From: an uncultured Dialister sp. | Lineage (GTDB): Bacteria > Bacillota > Negativicutes > Veillonellales > Dialisteraceae | Length of the DNA stretch: 15,888 bases | NCBI RefSeq assembly: GCF_900538805.1 | Contig: NZ_UPZP01000048.1 | Location: forward strand, 1-15,888 | Direction of reading: 5' to 3' | Notes under the pieces: model-generated | Told to the model about the DNA's origin: nothing | The model's input: only the letters and a program-made list of their open reading frames with translations | Database searches by the model: none | Made by a program: the position numbers and the translations under genes | Shown: positions 8,200 to 15,058 of the stretch, piece by piece | How positions within the stretch are numbered: position 1 is the first letter of the stretch | Layout of the letters: each line of letters begins with the position of its first letter

Positions 8200-8331
8200 T
8201 AAGTACGTAGCGCTGACTTCATACTTCATCGCCCGTCAGGGCGATACCACACCCTCTGAACCCTCTGAACCCTCACGCCGAAGGCGTGTCCGTAAACCCT
8301 TTTGAACCCTGCGCCGTAAAGCGGCGCCCTA
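8200..8331 (+). repeat. Hairpin and 9-bp repeat tail of the cluster
   Basis: This tail contains an ATCGCC/GGCGAT hairpin (8228-8245 region), two nonamers CCCTCTGAA (8252-8269), an ACGCC/GGCGT hairpin (8274-8288 region) and a GCGCCG/CGGCGC hairpin (8311-8327 region). The same order of parts is seen at about 11020-11140. It abuts the lspA promoter. Confidence 0.65.
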
Positions 8332-8340
8332 TGGTATAAT
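8332..8340 (+). promoter_or_regulatory. Extended -10 promoter of the lspA operon
   Basis: TGGTATAAT is a perfect extended -10 element. No convincing -35 is found: TTGAAC at 8302 is too far away at 27 bp. The start of transcription near 8347 leaves a leader of about a dozen bases carrying AGGAGG. The region upstream is entirely repeat-derived, so the repeat cluster forms the promoter's upstream face. Confidence 0.75.
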
Positions 8341-8358
8341 ACACATCAGGAGGACTTT

Positions 8359-8793
8359 ATGACGACCATACTGATTGCTTTTTGTGTAACCATCTTTGAC
8401 CAGCTGGTGAAGTGGTTTGTGGTAAACCACATGGAGCTGGGGGAGACCATTCCGGTGATACGTAATGTATTTCATTTCACCTATATCCTGAATCCCGGCG
8501 CCGCCTTTGGGCTCTTGCCGCACCAGGACTGGTTTTTCCTTGCCATTGTGGTGGCCCTTTTTGCGGCCTTTTTCGTGATGCGGAAACGGATTCCGAAAAA
8601 GCCCGTTTATTTTCCTGCTGCCGTGGCCATGCTTCTTGGCGGTGCCCTTGGAAACGGCATAGACCGCGTGCGGCTGGGAGCGGTAATAGACTTTTTTGAT
8701 TTCCGTATCTGGCCTATTTTTAACGTGGCGGATATTTTCATCTGCCTGGGAGTAGGCCTCATTGCTTTTTACTTTTGGAGACACAGTGAATGA
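8359..8793 (+). CDS. lspA: Lipoprotein signal peptidase (signal peptidase II)
   Basis: A 144-aa polytopic inner-membrane aspartyl protease that removes signal peptides from diacylglyceryl-modified prolipoproteins. Four hydrophobic segments are visible. Family boxes occur in order: FDQLVKW (13-19), LNPGAAFG (44-51), LGGALGNGIDRV (93-104), VIDFFDF (109-115) and FNVADIFI (121-128). The two catalytic aspartates are D111 and D125. The ATG is preceded by AGGAGG at ideal spacing. Length is slightly short of the 150-165 typical of the family because the C-terminus is brief. It is first gene of a three-gene operon and overlaps rluD by four bases (ATGA). Confidence 0.96.
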   Translation: MTTILIAFCVTIFDQLVKWFVVNHMELGETIPVIRNVFHFTYILNPGAAFGLLPHQDWFFLAIVVALFAAFFVMRKRIPKKPVYFPAAVAMLLGGALGNGIDRVRLGAVIDFFDFRIWPIFNVADIFICLGVGLIAFYFWRHSE

Positions 8794-9716
8794 ATCAGAT
8801 TACCTGTCATATTTCAGAAAAAGAAGAGGGCGCAAGGCTGGATAAGATTCTGCAGGATGCATCGGGCCTTACGCGCTCGGAGGTGCAGAAATGGATGAAG
8901 GAAGGAAAGGCCATCCTTCTTCCGGGAAAAATGCTTCGGCCCAATTACCACGTGAAGGCGGGGGAGGAGATTTCCTTTTCCTGGGAAGAGAAGCAGGAGC
9001 TCACCCTGGTGCCGCAGGACCTGCCGCTTCATATTCTCTACGAAGATGAGGATATGATTGTGATTAACAAGGCCCGAGGCATGGTGGTGCATCCGGGCTT
9101 TGGAAATCCCGACGGCACCCTGGCCAATGCACTCCTTTACCACTGCGGGCCTTCCCTTCTTTCTGCCTGCGAGGACCCTATCCGCCCGGGTATCGTGCAC
9201 CGGCTGGACAAGGATACCTCCGGCGTCATGGTGGCCGCCAAGTCCGCCAGGGCCTTTCCTGTGCTGAAGGAGGAAATCCGGGCCCATGAGGCAGCGCGCC
9301 ATTACCTGGCCCTGGTGCATGGACAGATGGAAGGAAATACGGGGGTCATCCGCCTGCCATTGGGGCGAAGCGTGAAGGACCGCATGAAATGGGACGTGCA
9401 GCCGAAAACCGGAAAGCCGGCGGTCACCCATTACCGGGTGGAGGAATTCATGCCGGGCTATTCCTTCCTGGAACTGAAGCTGGAAACCGGACGGACCCAC
9501 CAGATTCGCGTGCACATGGCCTACATCGGACACCCTGTGGTGAACGATCCCCTCTATGGATGGAAAAAGGACCATTTCCCCATCGAAGGGCAGGCCCTTC
9601 ATTCCTGGACGCTGGACCTGAAGCATCCCGTCACAGGCGAAGCCATGCATTTTGAAGCGCCGGTGCCGGAGGACTTAAAACTCTGCCTTGCTATGGCAAG
9701 AAAAGGGGAAGCATAA
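8790..9716 (+). CDS. rluD: RluA/RluD-family 23S rRNA pseudouridine synthase
   Basis: A 308-aa enzyme that isomerises uridines in structured RNA, probably in helix 69 of 23S rRNA if it is a true RluD. The N-terminal S4 RNA-binding domain is at about residues 14-62 (ARLDKILQDASGLTRSEVQKWM). The catalytic motif is GIVHRLDKDTSG, with D140 as the nucleophilic aspartate. ETGRTHQIRVHMAYIGHPVVNDPLYG further downstream is the RluA-family C-terminal signature. The start overlaps the lspA stop in an ATGA junction. lspA next to this family is a recurrent pair in many bacteria. RluA-family members differ in target, so the D symbol is the probable choice. Confidence 0.9.
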   Translation: MNQITCHISEKEEGARLDKILQDASGLTRSEVQKWMKEGKAILLPGKMLRPNYHVKAGEEISFSWEEKQELTLVPQDLPLHILYEDEDMIVINKARGMVVHPGFGNPDGTLANALLYHCGPSLLSACEDPIRPGIVHRLDKDTSGVMVAAKSARAFPVLKEEIRAHEAARHYLALVHGQMEGNTGVIRLPLGRSVKDRMKWDVQPKTGKPAVTHYRVEEFMPGYSFLELKLETGRTHQIRVHMAYIGHPVVNDPLYGWKKDHFPIEGQALHSWTLDLKHPVTGEAMHFEAPVPEDLKLCLAMARKGEA

Positions 9717-10672
9717 TGGAAATGAGGAAAATTTCCGTACCGGGCTTTACCATCGGTACGGCGGAAGATAGAAAAGGCCTCACCGGCGTTACGGTGATTC
9801 TGGCGCCGGAAGGCGGCGCTGCTGCCGGTGTGGATGTACGGGGCTGCGCGCCGGGCACCAGGGAAACGGACCTTCTGAGCCCGGAAAAGACGGTACAGAA
9901 AATCCACGCCGTCGTTCTTTCCGGCGGCTCCGCCTTCGGTCTGGAATCGGACTGCGGGGTCATGAACTATCTGGCGGAAAGGGGCGTGGGTTTTCCGGTA
10001 GGGGACATTACGGTACCCATCGTCTGCGGCGCCGTGCTCTTTGACCTTGCCATAGGTGATTCCCATGCCCATCCTGATATGAAAATGGGCTATGAAGCGG
10101 CTTCCAAAGCATCCGATACGTTCCCCGTGGGCTGCTATGGCGCCGGTACCGGCGCATCGGTGGGAAAACTCCGGGGCCCTGACCATGCCATGAAAAGCGG
10201 CGCCGGCTATGCGGAATTTGCCCTTCCCGGCGGTTTATATGTGGGCGCCTACATGGCAGTCAATGCCTGCGGCGAAATCTATGAAAACGATGAAATCCTG
10301 GCGGGCGCCCTTTCCGATGATGGCAGCCGTTTCATTTCATCCCATGAACTCATGATGCACGGCTTTAAGAGGCAGATGGGAACCAATACATCCATTGGCT
10401 GCGTCATCACCAATGCGAAACTCTCCAAGGCAGAATGCAAAGCGGTTTCCGGCATGGCCCACGACGGCTACGCCCGGGCCATCCGCCCTGTTCATACAAC
10501 CATGGACGGCGACACAGTCTTCACCATGGCCTCCGGCGAAGTGGAAGCGCCGGTGGACACGGTGGGCTATCTGGCGGAAGAAGCCATCCGCCTGGCCATT
10601 CTCGACGCCGTAAAGAGCGCCGAACCCATGGGCGGAAGACCGGCTTTTGTGGATATGGGCAAGCGGCAATAA
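9716..10672 (+). CDS. P1-family (DmpA/NylC-like) self-processing peptidase
   Basis: A 318-aa member of the MEROPS S58/P1 family, which includes the aminopeptidase DmpA, beta-peptidyl aminopeptidases and NylC oligoamide hydrolase. These are N-terminal nucleophile enzymes made as a precursor that cuts itself. The GSAFGL segment (71-76) is a family signature. The predicted autocleavage site lies in GTNTSIGCVITNAKL (222-236), between N224 and T225, leaving T225 as the nucleophile of the smaller subunit. There is no signal peptide, so it is cytoplasmic. The ATG overlaps the rluD stop by one base (TAATG) with AAGGGGAAG upstream, so it belongs to the lspA operon. The natural substrate is unknown. 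Confidence 0.88.
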   Translation: MEMRKISVPGFTIGTAEDRKGLTGVTVILAPEGGAAAGVDVRGCAPGTRETDLLSPEKTVQKIHAVVLSGGSAFGLESDCGVMNYLAERGVGFPVGDITVPIVCGAVLFDLAIGDSHAHPDMKMGYEAASKASDTFPVGCYGAGTGASVGKLRGPDHAMKSGAGYAEFALPGGLYVGAYMAVNACGEIYENDEILAGALSDDGSRFISSHELMMHGFKRQMGTNTSIGCVITNAKLSKAECKAVSGMAHDGYARAIRPVHTTMDGDTVFTMASGEVEAPVDTVGYLAEEAIRLAILDAVKSAEPMGGRPAFVDMGKRQ

Positions 10673-10724
10673 AATGGCCGCCTGCAATTAGAATGGCTGC
10701 ATTTTCAATAGTAAATCGGTTTCA

Positions 10725-10795
10725 AGGCACTTGACGGGCCTATGGGCCCTGAGTGCCTCAGGTTCAGGCCGTGATTGGCTGTGCTTTACGGCCTG
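10725..10795 (+). terminator. Paired hairpins after the P1 peptidase gene, possible terminator
   Basis: The first hairpin (10725-10758) has outer arms AGGCACT/AGTGCCT and inner arms GGGCC/GGCCC. The second has arms CAGGCCGT (10765-10772) and ACGGCCTG (10788-10795). Neither is followed by a T run, so they may be repeat-type hairpins that stabilise the mRNA end. Confidence 0.45.
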
Positions 10796-11150
10796 GTTCA
10801 TAGGTAGGTGTGATTTGTGCCCTTTGGGAGAGAAAAGCCGCGTTAGCGGCTAATGAATCTAAAGGTGCCAAACTGGCCTCAGCTAACTGCCATCTCTTTG
10901 ACACTTATCACCTCATTCCGGCCAACTTGTATTTAATGCAAATTGTCTCCAATGTACTATGCACCGAGATTCTTCGCTTAGCAAATAATGACGTGGAAGG
11001 TAATCCCGTAACGCTGATTTCATACTCATCGCCGAAGGCGATACCATAACCCTCGGGCCAAGGGCCCGTCAAACTTAAGAACCTTAAGAACCTTCGGCCC
11101 GCCAGGGCCGTCAACCCTCACGCCCGAAGGGCGTGTCCTTCTGAACCTTA
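10796..11150 (+). repeat. Decayed intergenic repeat cluster
   Basis: This stretch keeps fragments of the modules seen at 8090-8300: TGCCAAACTGGC near 10865, GAGATTCTTCGCTTAG (10966 region), GGAAGGTAATCCCGTAACG (10996-11014), an ATCGCCGAAGGCGAT hairpin near 11028-11042, paired 9-mers CTTAAGAAC (11074-11091) and an ACGCCCGAAGGGCGT hairpin near 11120. The terminal CCTTCCCGCC end is lost. No gene is visible; a 79-codon ORF across it is a repeat artefact. Confidence 0.65.
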
Positions 11151-11190
11151 AAAATCCCTCTTTTCCTAATCCGGAAAAGGGGGATTTTCA
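11151..11190. terminator. Strong hairpin, probable bidirectional terminator
   Basis: A 16-bp stem with a single G:U pair (11151-11166 with 11173-11188) and a six-base loop. Its arms start with AAAATCCC and end with GGGATTTT, so it gives a T-rich tail on either strand. It separates the repeat cluster from the acyltransferase gene. Confidence 0.75.
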
Positions 11191-11295
11191 TATGGAAAAA
11201 GGGGAGGAAATGGTATAGAATATAGGGCGCTTATAGAGAAAATGAGCTTTTTACGTATTCATTTCCGGAGGACTTTCCGGAAAGAAAGAAGAAAA

Positions 11296-13149
11296 ATGGA
11301 AAACGACTATACCGCAGCAAAGGGCGCTGCTTCTTATACAGACAATGATATCAAAGCCATGAAAAATAGAGGAAACCGCATTTCCGGGCTGGACGGCCTG
11401 CGCACCCTGGCCATCACCGGGGTGACCCTGTTTCATATGTTCCCCCAGACCTTCAAAGGCGGCTGGCTGGGGGTATCCCTTTTCTTTGTGCTTACCGGTT
11501 TCCTACTGGCCTACACCGGAGAAAAGGGAAGGGAAAAGCGCTCTTTTTCCCTCCTTTCCTATGGCTGGAAACGAATCAAAAGGATATATCCCTCCCTTAT
11601 CATCATGATTCTTTTGACGGTGGGCGTGTATTCCTTCTTTGCGCCGGACATCATCAAAGCCGTGCGGCCGGAGGTACTTTCCGTACTCTTGGGCTTCAAC
11701 AACTGGTGGCAGATCGGGCAGAATGCGGACTATTTCACCCGCATTGCCAGCCAGTCCCCCTTTACCCATCTCTGGTTTCTGGGCATTGAAATCCAGTACT
11801 ACCTCCTGTGGCCTCTTCTTTATGGCCTCTATATAGGGATTTCCAAACTCCTGAATCCCAAAGCAGGCACTGCCTTCTTCCTGCTGGCCGGGCTTGGCGC
11901 AATGGCTGTCATGCCTTACGATTTCAGCGAAGGTATGGACATGACAAGACTCTACTACGGCACCGACACCAGGGTATATGCCCTCCTTCTAGGGGCGGCT
12001 CTGGGATTCTGTATTTCCCATAGACCTATGGAAACTACATGCTCCCCATGGAAAAAGAAAATCCTTTCTTTTCTCTACGGGGCGGCCCTCCTTGTAACTG
12101 GGGCGGGGTACCTCTTTCTGGACGGGCAGCTCTCCATGGTTTACGAATGGGCCATGGCGGCCTACACGGTGCTCTTCCTCCTTCTTTTGGCCTGGACGGC
12201 GGACCCCTCCCTGCCTATGGGGAAACTCATTGACAATCCCCTTTTCCGGTGGATAGGAAAGTACAGCTATGGCCTTTTCCTCTGGCAGTACCCGGTGATT
12301 TTCCTCTTCCGCTATATGAAATGGGAAGACGCCATGCCCTATGGCATGGAAATTCTGGAAATCGCACTCATGGCTCTTCTGGCCCTGTGGACTGAACTCC
12401 TGGCAGTCCTCTTCACCGGACATATCCATTTCTCCTTCCATCCCAGAAAAACGGTGATCCAGGCAGCAGCGATTCTCCTCATTTCCCTGCCCGCCTTCCC
12501 CTTCATGGCCTACGGCTGCCTGGGTATCTGGAACTCCGCCGACAGCCGGGTGTCGGACATGGGAGAAATGAAAGAACGGTTCGCGGAAAACGAAAAAATG
12601 CTGGAAGCCCAGCAGGTGGAAGCCATTCCTGTTCCTGAAGAAACAAAAACAGGGAGCCGTCCCACCCTGGACCATGTGGCATGCATGGGTGACTCCGTCA
12701 TGCTTGGTTCTGCCATGGCCTTAAGGGACGTGCTTCCGGACTGCTACATTGACGCCAAAGTTTCCCGCTACGTAGGCGCCGGCCTTGACATTGCGCGGCA
12801 GATGGACCAGATGGGAGTCCTTGGAAATACGGTGGTCATCTCCCTTGGCACCAACGGCCCCCTGGACGGCCAGTACGAAGGACAGACAAAGGGCCTTTTG
12901 GACTACCTGGGCCCTGACCGCCACATTTTCTGGGTCACCGTCCACTGCCCCGCCACCGGCTGGCAGGACAGCAACAACGCCTACCTTAGAAAAATAGCGG
13001 CCGAATACCCAAACGTCACCCTCGTAGACTGGCAGGGAGAAGTAACTAAACATCCCGAATGGCTGGGAGGAGACGACATCCATCCCAATAACGAAGGCAC
13101 AGCAGCCTATGCAGGCCTCATTCATGACGCCATAGCAGCGAAAATGTGA
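11296..13149 (+). CDS. Membrane O-acyltransferase (acyltransferase 3) with C-terminal SGNH domain, OatA/OafB-like
   Basis: A 617-aa fusion (635 from an alternative ATG at 11242). An acyltransferase-3 membrane domain, about residues 29-410 with roughly ten hydrophobic segments, carries RISGLDGLRTLAI, the active-site VTLFHMFPQ (H47) and HLWFLGIEIQYYLLWPLL. A linker rich in E, K and M leads to an SGNH hydrolase-like extracytoplasmic domain. That domain has MGDSVMLGSA (S467), SLGTNG and DDIHPNNEGTAAYA (D593, H596), so the Ser-Asp-His triad is intact. Family members acetylate peptidoglycan (OatA) or lipopolysaccharide sugars (OafA/OafB). Because a diderm host is likely, either target is possible. 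I chose ATG 11296, preceded by a purine-rich AAGAAAGAAGAAA; GGAGG at about 11266 serves neither start well. It is a single-gene unit. Confidence 0.88.
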   Translation: MENDYTAAKGAASYTDNDIKAMKNRGNRISGLDGLRTLAITGVTLFHMFPQTFKGGWLGVSLFFVLTGFLLAYTGEKGREKRSFSLLSYGWKRIKRIYPSLIIMILLTVGVYSFFAPDIIKAVRPEVLSVLLGFNNWWQIGQNADYFTRIASQSPFTHLWFLGIEIQYYLLWPLLYGLYIGISKLLNPKAGTAFFLLAGLGAMAVMPYDFSEGMDMTRLYYGTDTRVYALLLGAALGFCISHRPMETTCSPWKKKILSFLYGAALLVTGAGYLFLDGQLSMVYEWAMAAYTVLFLLLLAWTADPSLPMGKLIDNPLFRWIGKYSYGLFLWQYPVIFLFRYMKWEDAMPYGMEILEIALMALLALWTELLAVLFTGHIHFSFHPRKTVIQAAAILLISLPAFPFMAYGCLGIWNSADSRVSDMGEMKERFAENEKMLEAQQVEAIPVPEETKTGSRPTLDHVACMGDSVMLGSAMALRDVLPDCYIDAKVSRYVGAGLDIARQMDQMGVLGNTVVISLGTNGPLDGQYEGQTKGLLDYLGPDRHIFWVTVHCPATGWQDSNNAYLRKIAAEYPNVTLVDWQGEVTKHPEWLGGDDIHPNNEGTAAYAGLIHDAIAAKM

Positions 13150-13246
13150 TGGACTGCTATCCGCTGTCCGCTGTCATGAATGAAAGCTTTGACGTTTCTC
13201 TGTTATCTTTGAAAGCCTTTGAAAAATAAAGGTGTAAACGAGAAGA

Positions 13247-13291
13247 AGCCGTGAAGAAATGGATCCATTTCCTTCACGGCTCTTTTCCTTT
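13247..13291 (+). terminator. Rho-independent terminator downstream of the acyltransferase gene
   Basis: A long stem pairs AGCCGTGAA (13247-13255) with TTCACGGCT (13273-13281) and continues inward with a one-base bulge to AAATGG/CCATTT. It is followed by the pyrimidine tail CTTTTCCTTT. It lies about 100 bases past the stop, in the 13150-13246 gap that holds nothing else visible, and insulates the RNA locus downstream. Confidence 0.75.
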
Positions 13292-13334
13292 AGCGGAATA
13301 AAGTAAGTTTTTCTGAAAAATTTCACTTTTTCTT

Positions 13335-13366
13335 TTCACATTTTCAAATCTCCCGTTATATATATA
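13335..13366 (+). promoter_or_regulatory. Promoter of structured RNA copy 1
   Basis: TTCACA (13335-13340) and an AT-rich -10 of overlapping TATATA hexamers (13357-13364) are spaced by 16-18 bp. The whole block from about 13302 to the RNA start is conserved upstream of copy 2, including the spacer motif AATCTCnCGTTAT. That supports its function. Confidence 0.7.
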
Positions 13367-13368
13367 AG

Positions 13369-13726
13369 AGGGGGATGAAAAGCCCGCGGTTTTGACAGAA
13401 ACCGCTCCCTATGTTTCTGAGTTGCGCATAAGAAATGATTCTACGGAGCGGTGGAGCCAAAGAAGGTACCGCTTTTCTCCCTCCCCATTTCCGGAAAATG
13501 GTCAAAAATCAGTGCAAACTGAAAAATAGCAGAGAAATCCAGGACTTTAAACATCTATCACGGCAGAAATGACGGGAGACACTGTTCCGGCACAAGCCGT
13601 CGCACTTTGTGCAGCAGCGGCTGTTGACCGAGTCAGACACCGAACTCATTGGGCATAGGGGATGGGAAGTCACCGGATTTCTTTGTGCTTGAAAGCAGCC
13701 TCACAAGGGCTGCTTTTTGCCTTTTT
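13369..13726 (+). ncRNA. Large structured RNA of unrecognised family, copy 1
   Basis: An approximately 350-nt RNA with no ORF. Predicted parts in order are as follows. A closing helix P1 pairs GAAAAGC (13377-13383) with GCTTTTC (13471-13477), extended outward by G-rich/C-rich strands. P2 pairs ACCGCTCC (13401-13408) with GGAGCGGT (13445-13452). A CCATTT/AAATGG hairpin (13485-13501) follows, then TCAGT/ACTGA closed by a GCAA tetraloop (13509-13522). A block at 13531-13580 is nearly invariant between copies. A hairpin carries GCAC/GTGC within AGCCG/CGGCT (about 13594-13621). A 32-nt block at 13634-13665 is identical in both copies. It ends at an intrinsic terminator. Comparison with copy 2 shows compensatory changes in P2 and in the GCAC/GTGC stem, so base pairing is under selection. 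It does not match tmRNA, RNase P RNA, SRP RNA, 6S RNA or common riboswitches as I know them. Confidence 0.75.
13692..13726 (+). terminator. Terminator of structured RNA copy 1
   Basis: A 9-bp stem, AAAGCAGCC (13692-13700) with GGCTGCTTT (13708-13716), has a seven-base loop and a T-rich tail to 13726. It sets the 3' end of the RNA. Confidence 0.88.
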
Positions 13727-13759
13727 ATGAATAGTGTAACATTATGGCAAGGGCTGTAA

Positions 13760-14042
13760 TGCAGGCTCCTTCCTCAGGAATTAGCTGGGCGAAGCCCTGA
13801 GGATAGGTCCGATGACTTCTTAGTATAGTATAGACCTGACGCCCCTATCCTCCGTCGCCTAACGGCGCCACCTCCTTCCTTAGGAAGGAGGCTCTGGCTG
13901 TTCGTCATGCAGCACTGGAGACACAAATGTAAATCCCGTAACGCCTTGTTTCCCCTTGAGGGGAACGCTGCGCAGCAGCAAAGGGTGTACTACGCTGCCA
14001 GTCGAAAAGACACTCTACGCAAACCTGACCGCCAAACGGCGG
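13760..14042 (+). repeat. Composite intergenic repeat mosaic, copy 2
   Basis: The module order matches 7815-8101. The GAGGATAGG/CCTATCCTC hairpin is at 13799-13852 with a different central sequence. The CCTCCTTCC/GGAAGGAGG hairpin is at 13871-13891. Next come the CGTCATGCAGCACTGGAG unit (from about 13902) and the TACTACGCTGC segment. Stems vary while pairing is kept: the 9-bp stem differs from copy 1 by a C-to-T/G-to-A pair. It runs straight into the 98-bp element. Confidence 0.8.
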
Positions 14043-14140
14043 CCTTCCCGCCGACTGGTATTTAACAGCAAATGAGCTACTATCGGCACGTACCGAGATC
14101 CTTCGCCGTTGCGCAGGATGACTGTGGGACGGTGGGAAGG
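14043..14140 (+). repeat. 98-bp dispersed inverted-repeat element, copy 3
   Basis: Ends are CCTTCCCGCC (14043-14052) and GGTGGGAAGG (14131-14140). The core GAGATCCTTCGCCGTTGCGCAGGATGAC is slightly altered from the other copies. Confidence 0.8.
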
Positions 14141-14145
14141 CAGCA

Positions 14146-14169
14146 CAAAAACACGGATACAAATCCGTG
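14146..14169 (-). terminator. Minus-strand terminator-like hairpin
   Basis: CACGGAT (14152-14158) pairs with ATCCGTG (14163-14169) across a four-base loop. On the minus strand the stem is followed by TTTTTG. No minus-strand gene to its right is convincing. Its outer 15 bases are repeated in inverse at 14446-14460. Confidence 0.5.
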
Positions 14170-14247
14170 CCAGGCAGTATTGCGGGCCTCTCAGAATCAG
14201 GCGCCAACGCTGAGCGTACAGGAAAGTCCTGCAGCCGCCTTGAACCT

Positions 14248-14408
14248 GGGAAGCACTGCTTCATTCCCAGAATCAAATTTCATATGGATTTTTGTCCAAT
14301 GCTGCGTCATCAGTCTCCTTAAATAGCCTGCTATTCGCGTCGACTGATTCCTTGCATTGAACTAAAATCCAAGAATGAAATTTGATAACGATTGAATCAG
14401 TGCTTCCC
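14248..14408. mobile_element. 161-bp miniature inverted-repeat element with long internal hairpin
   Basis: Terminal inverted repeats GGGAAGCACTG (14248-14258) and CAGTGCTTCCC (14398-14408) match perfectly, and similarity continues inward (ATCAAATTTCAT against its complement). The centre folds into a long hairpin: GGATTTT/AAAATCC outermost, then CAATGC/GCATTG, ATCAGTC/GACTGAT and AATAG/CTATT. There is no coding capacity, so it would need a transposase in trans. No clear target duplication is seen. A related element begins at 15787 in the opposite sense. Confidence 0.72.
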
Positions 14409-14501
14409 CGTCGTCCGGTAATGCGGGCTCATGCTGCAAAGGATGGTATCCGTGTTTTTGTTTTGTTGTGAAGCTTTTTTACGAATCTGCAGAATCCGTT
14501 C

Positions 14502-14621
14502 CGACTTCCCTGGGCCCCGGGAAGTCGAGGAGGGGAATCGGGAGCCTGTATACAGGGATTCATGGCTTTCCTACCTGTCAAAGCTGCATTCCGGCCGGAA
14601 TATTCGCGATATACATGACAG
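14502..14621. other. Palindrome-dense non-coding segment
   Basis: Three separate dyads occur in 120 bases. A 9-bp hairpin, CGACTTCCC/GGGAAGTCG, is at 14502-14527. The perfect 12-bp palindrome CCTGTATACAGG is at 14545-14556. The perfect 14-bp palindrome ATTCCGGCCGGAAT is at 14588-14601, inside CTGTCA/TGACAG arms at 14575-14580 and 14616-14621. Overlapping ORFs on both strands look spurious. It could be another structured element or operator sites. Confidence 0.4.
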
Positions 14622-14750
14622 ATGGGAACAGAACCCTTCCATGGAGTTTCCTGATTTCCTTCTCCATACATTTATATTGCATAAGCCCCTCTTTTTTACA
14701 ACCTCTCTTAAGAATTTTGCTTTGAAAATATGCACCGTCCTCCTCTCCTG

Positions 14751-14787
14751 TCATTTCGAGCGCAGCGAAGCGGAGTCGAGAAATCTC
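14751..14787 (+). repeat. Widespread CATTTCGAGCG...GAGTCGAGAAATCT intergenic repeat
   Basis: This is an imperfect palindrome of a repeat family seen across many phyla. In one frame it translates as CHFERSEAESRN, a well-known artefact peptide, which marks the ORF at 14431-14835 as spurious. Confidence 0.75.
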
Positions 14788-14830
14788 CTACCGCCATGCT
14801 CCCCCGCTCCATTGGCCTCACAGCATAGAA

Positions 14831-14881
14831 CGTAACGCAGGCTCCTCCTTTTGGAAGGAGCTGGGCGGAGCCCTGAGGAAC
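14831..14881 (+). repeat. Fragment of the composite intergenic repeat
   Basis: GTAACGCAGGCTCC followed by GGAAGGAGCTGGGCG and AGCCCTGAGGA matches 7814-7863 and about 13758-13803. The GAGGATAGG half-hairpin is truncated after GAGGA. Confidence 0.7.
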
Positions 14882-15058
14882 ACCGAAATAAATTTTCAAA
14901 AATTTTTCCTCCCAGGGGGTCTAAAAATCGAACCGTCTGCGATATTAGTATCAGAGGGATGAAAAGACCTCATGAGATGATGCATCCGATTTCCAAACTG
15001 CCATCCTTCATATCCGCGGTAAGGGGAGGGCAGGGGAATGAAGAAACATCAGGGAATT

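Noticed and set aside
7643..8305. Several 60-80 codon ORFs across the repeat mosaic.
   Set aside because: They are made of repeat sequence that recurs at 13760-14140 with frame-breaking differences and lack ribosome sites.
10725..10800. The paired hairpins with GGTTCAGGCC suggested a tRNA or T-arm.
   Set aside because: No cloverleaf with a 7-bp acceptor, anticodon loop and CCA region can be drawn. The two hairpins stand alone.
13463..13482. GGTACCGC followed by TCTCCC in the structured RNAs resembles the T-box antiterminator motif.
   Set aside because: It lies about 100 nt into the RNA with some 200 conserved nt after it. No synthetase or amino-acid gene follows, no Stem I specifier is seen, and the strand pairs with the 5' GAAAAGC segment.
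14431..14835. 134-codon plus-strand ORF between the RNA copies.
   Set aside because: It runs through the palindrome cluster and ends in the translated intergenic repeat (CHFERSEAESRN), a standard artefact. It also overlaps an equally long ORF on the other strand and has no ribosome site.
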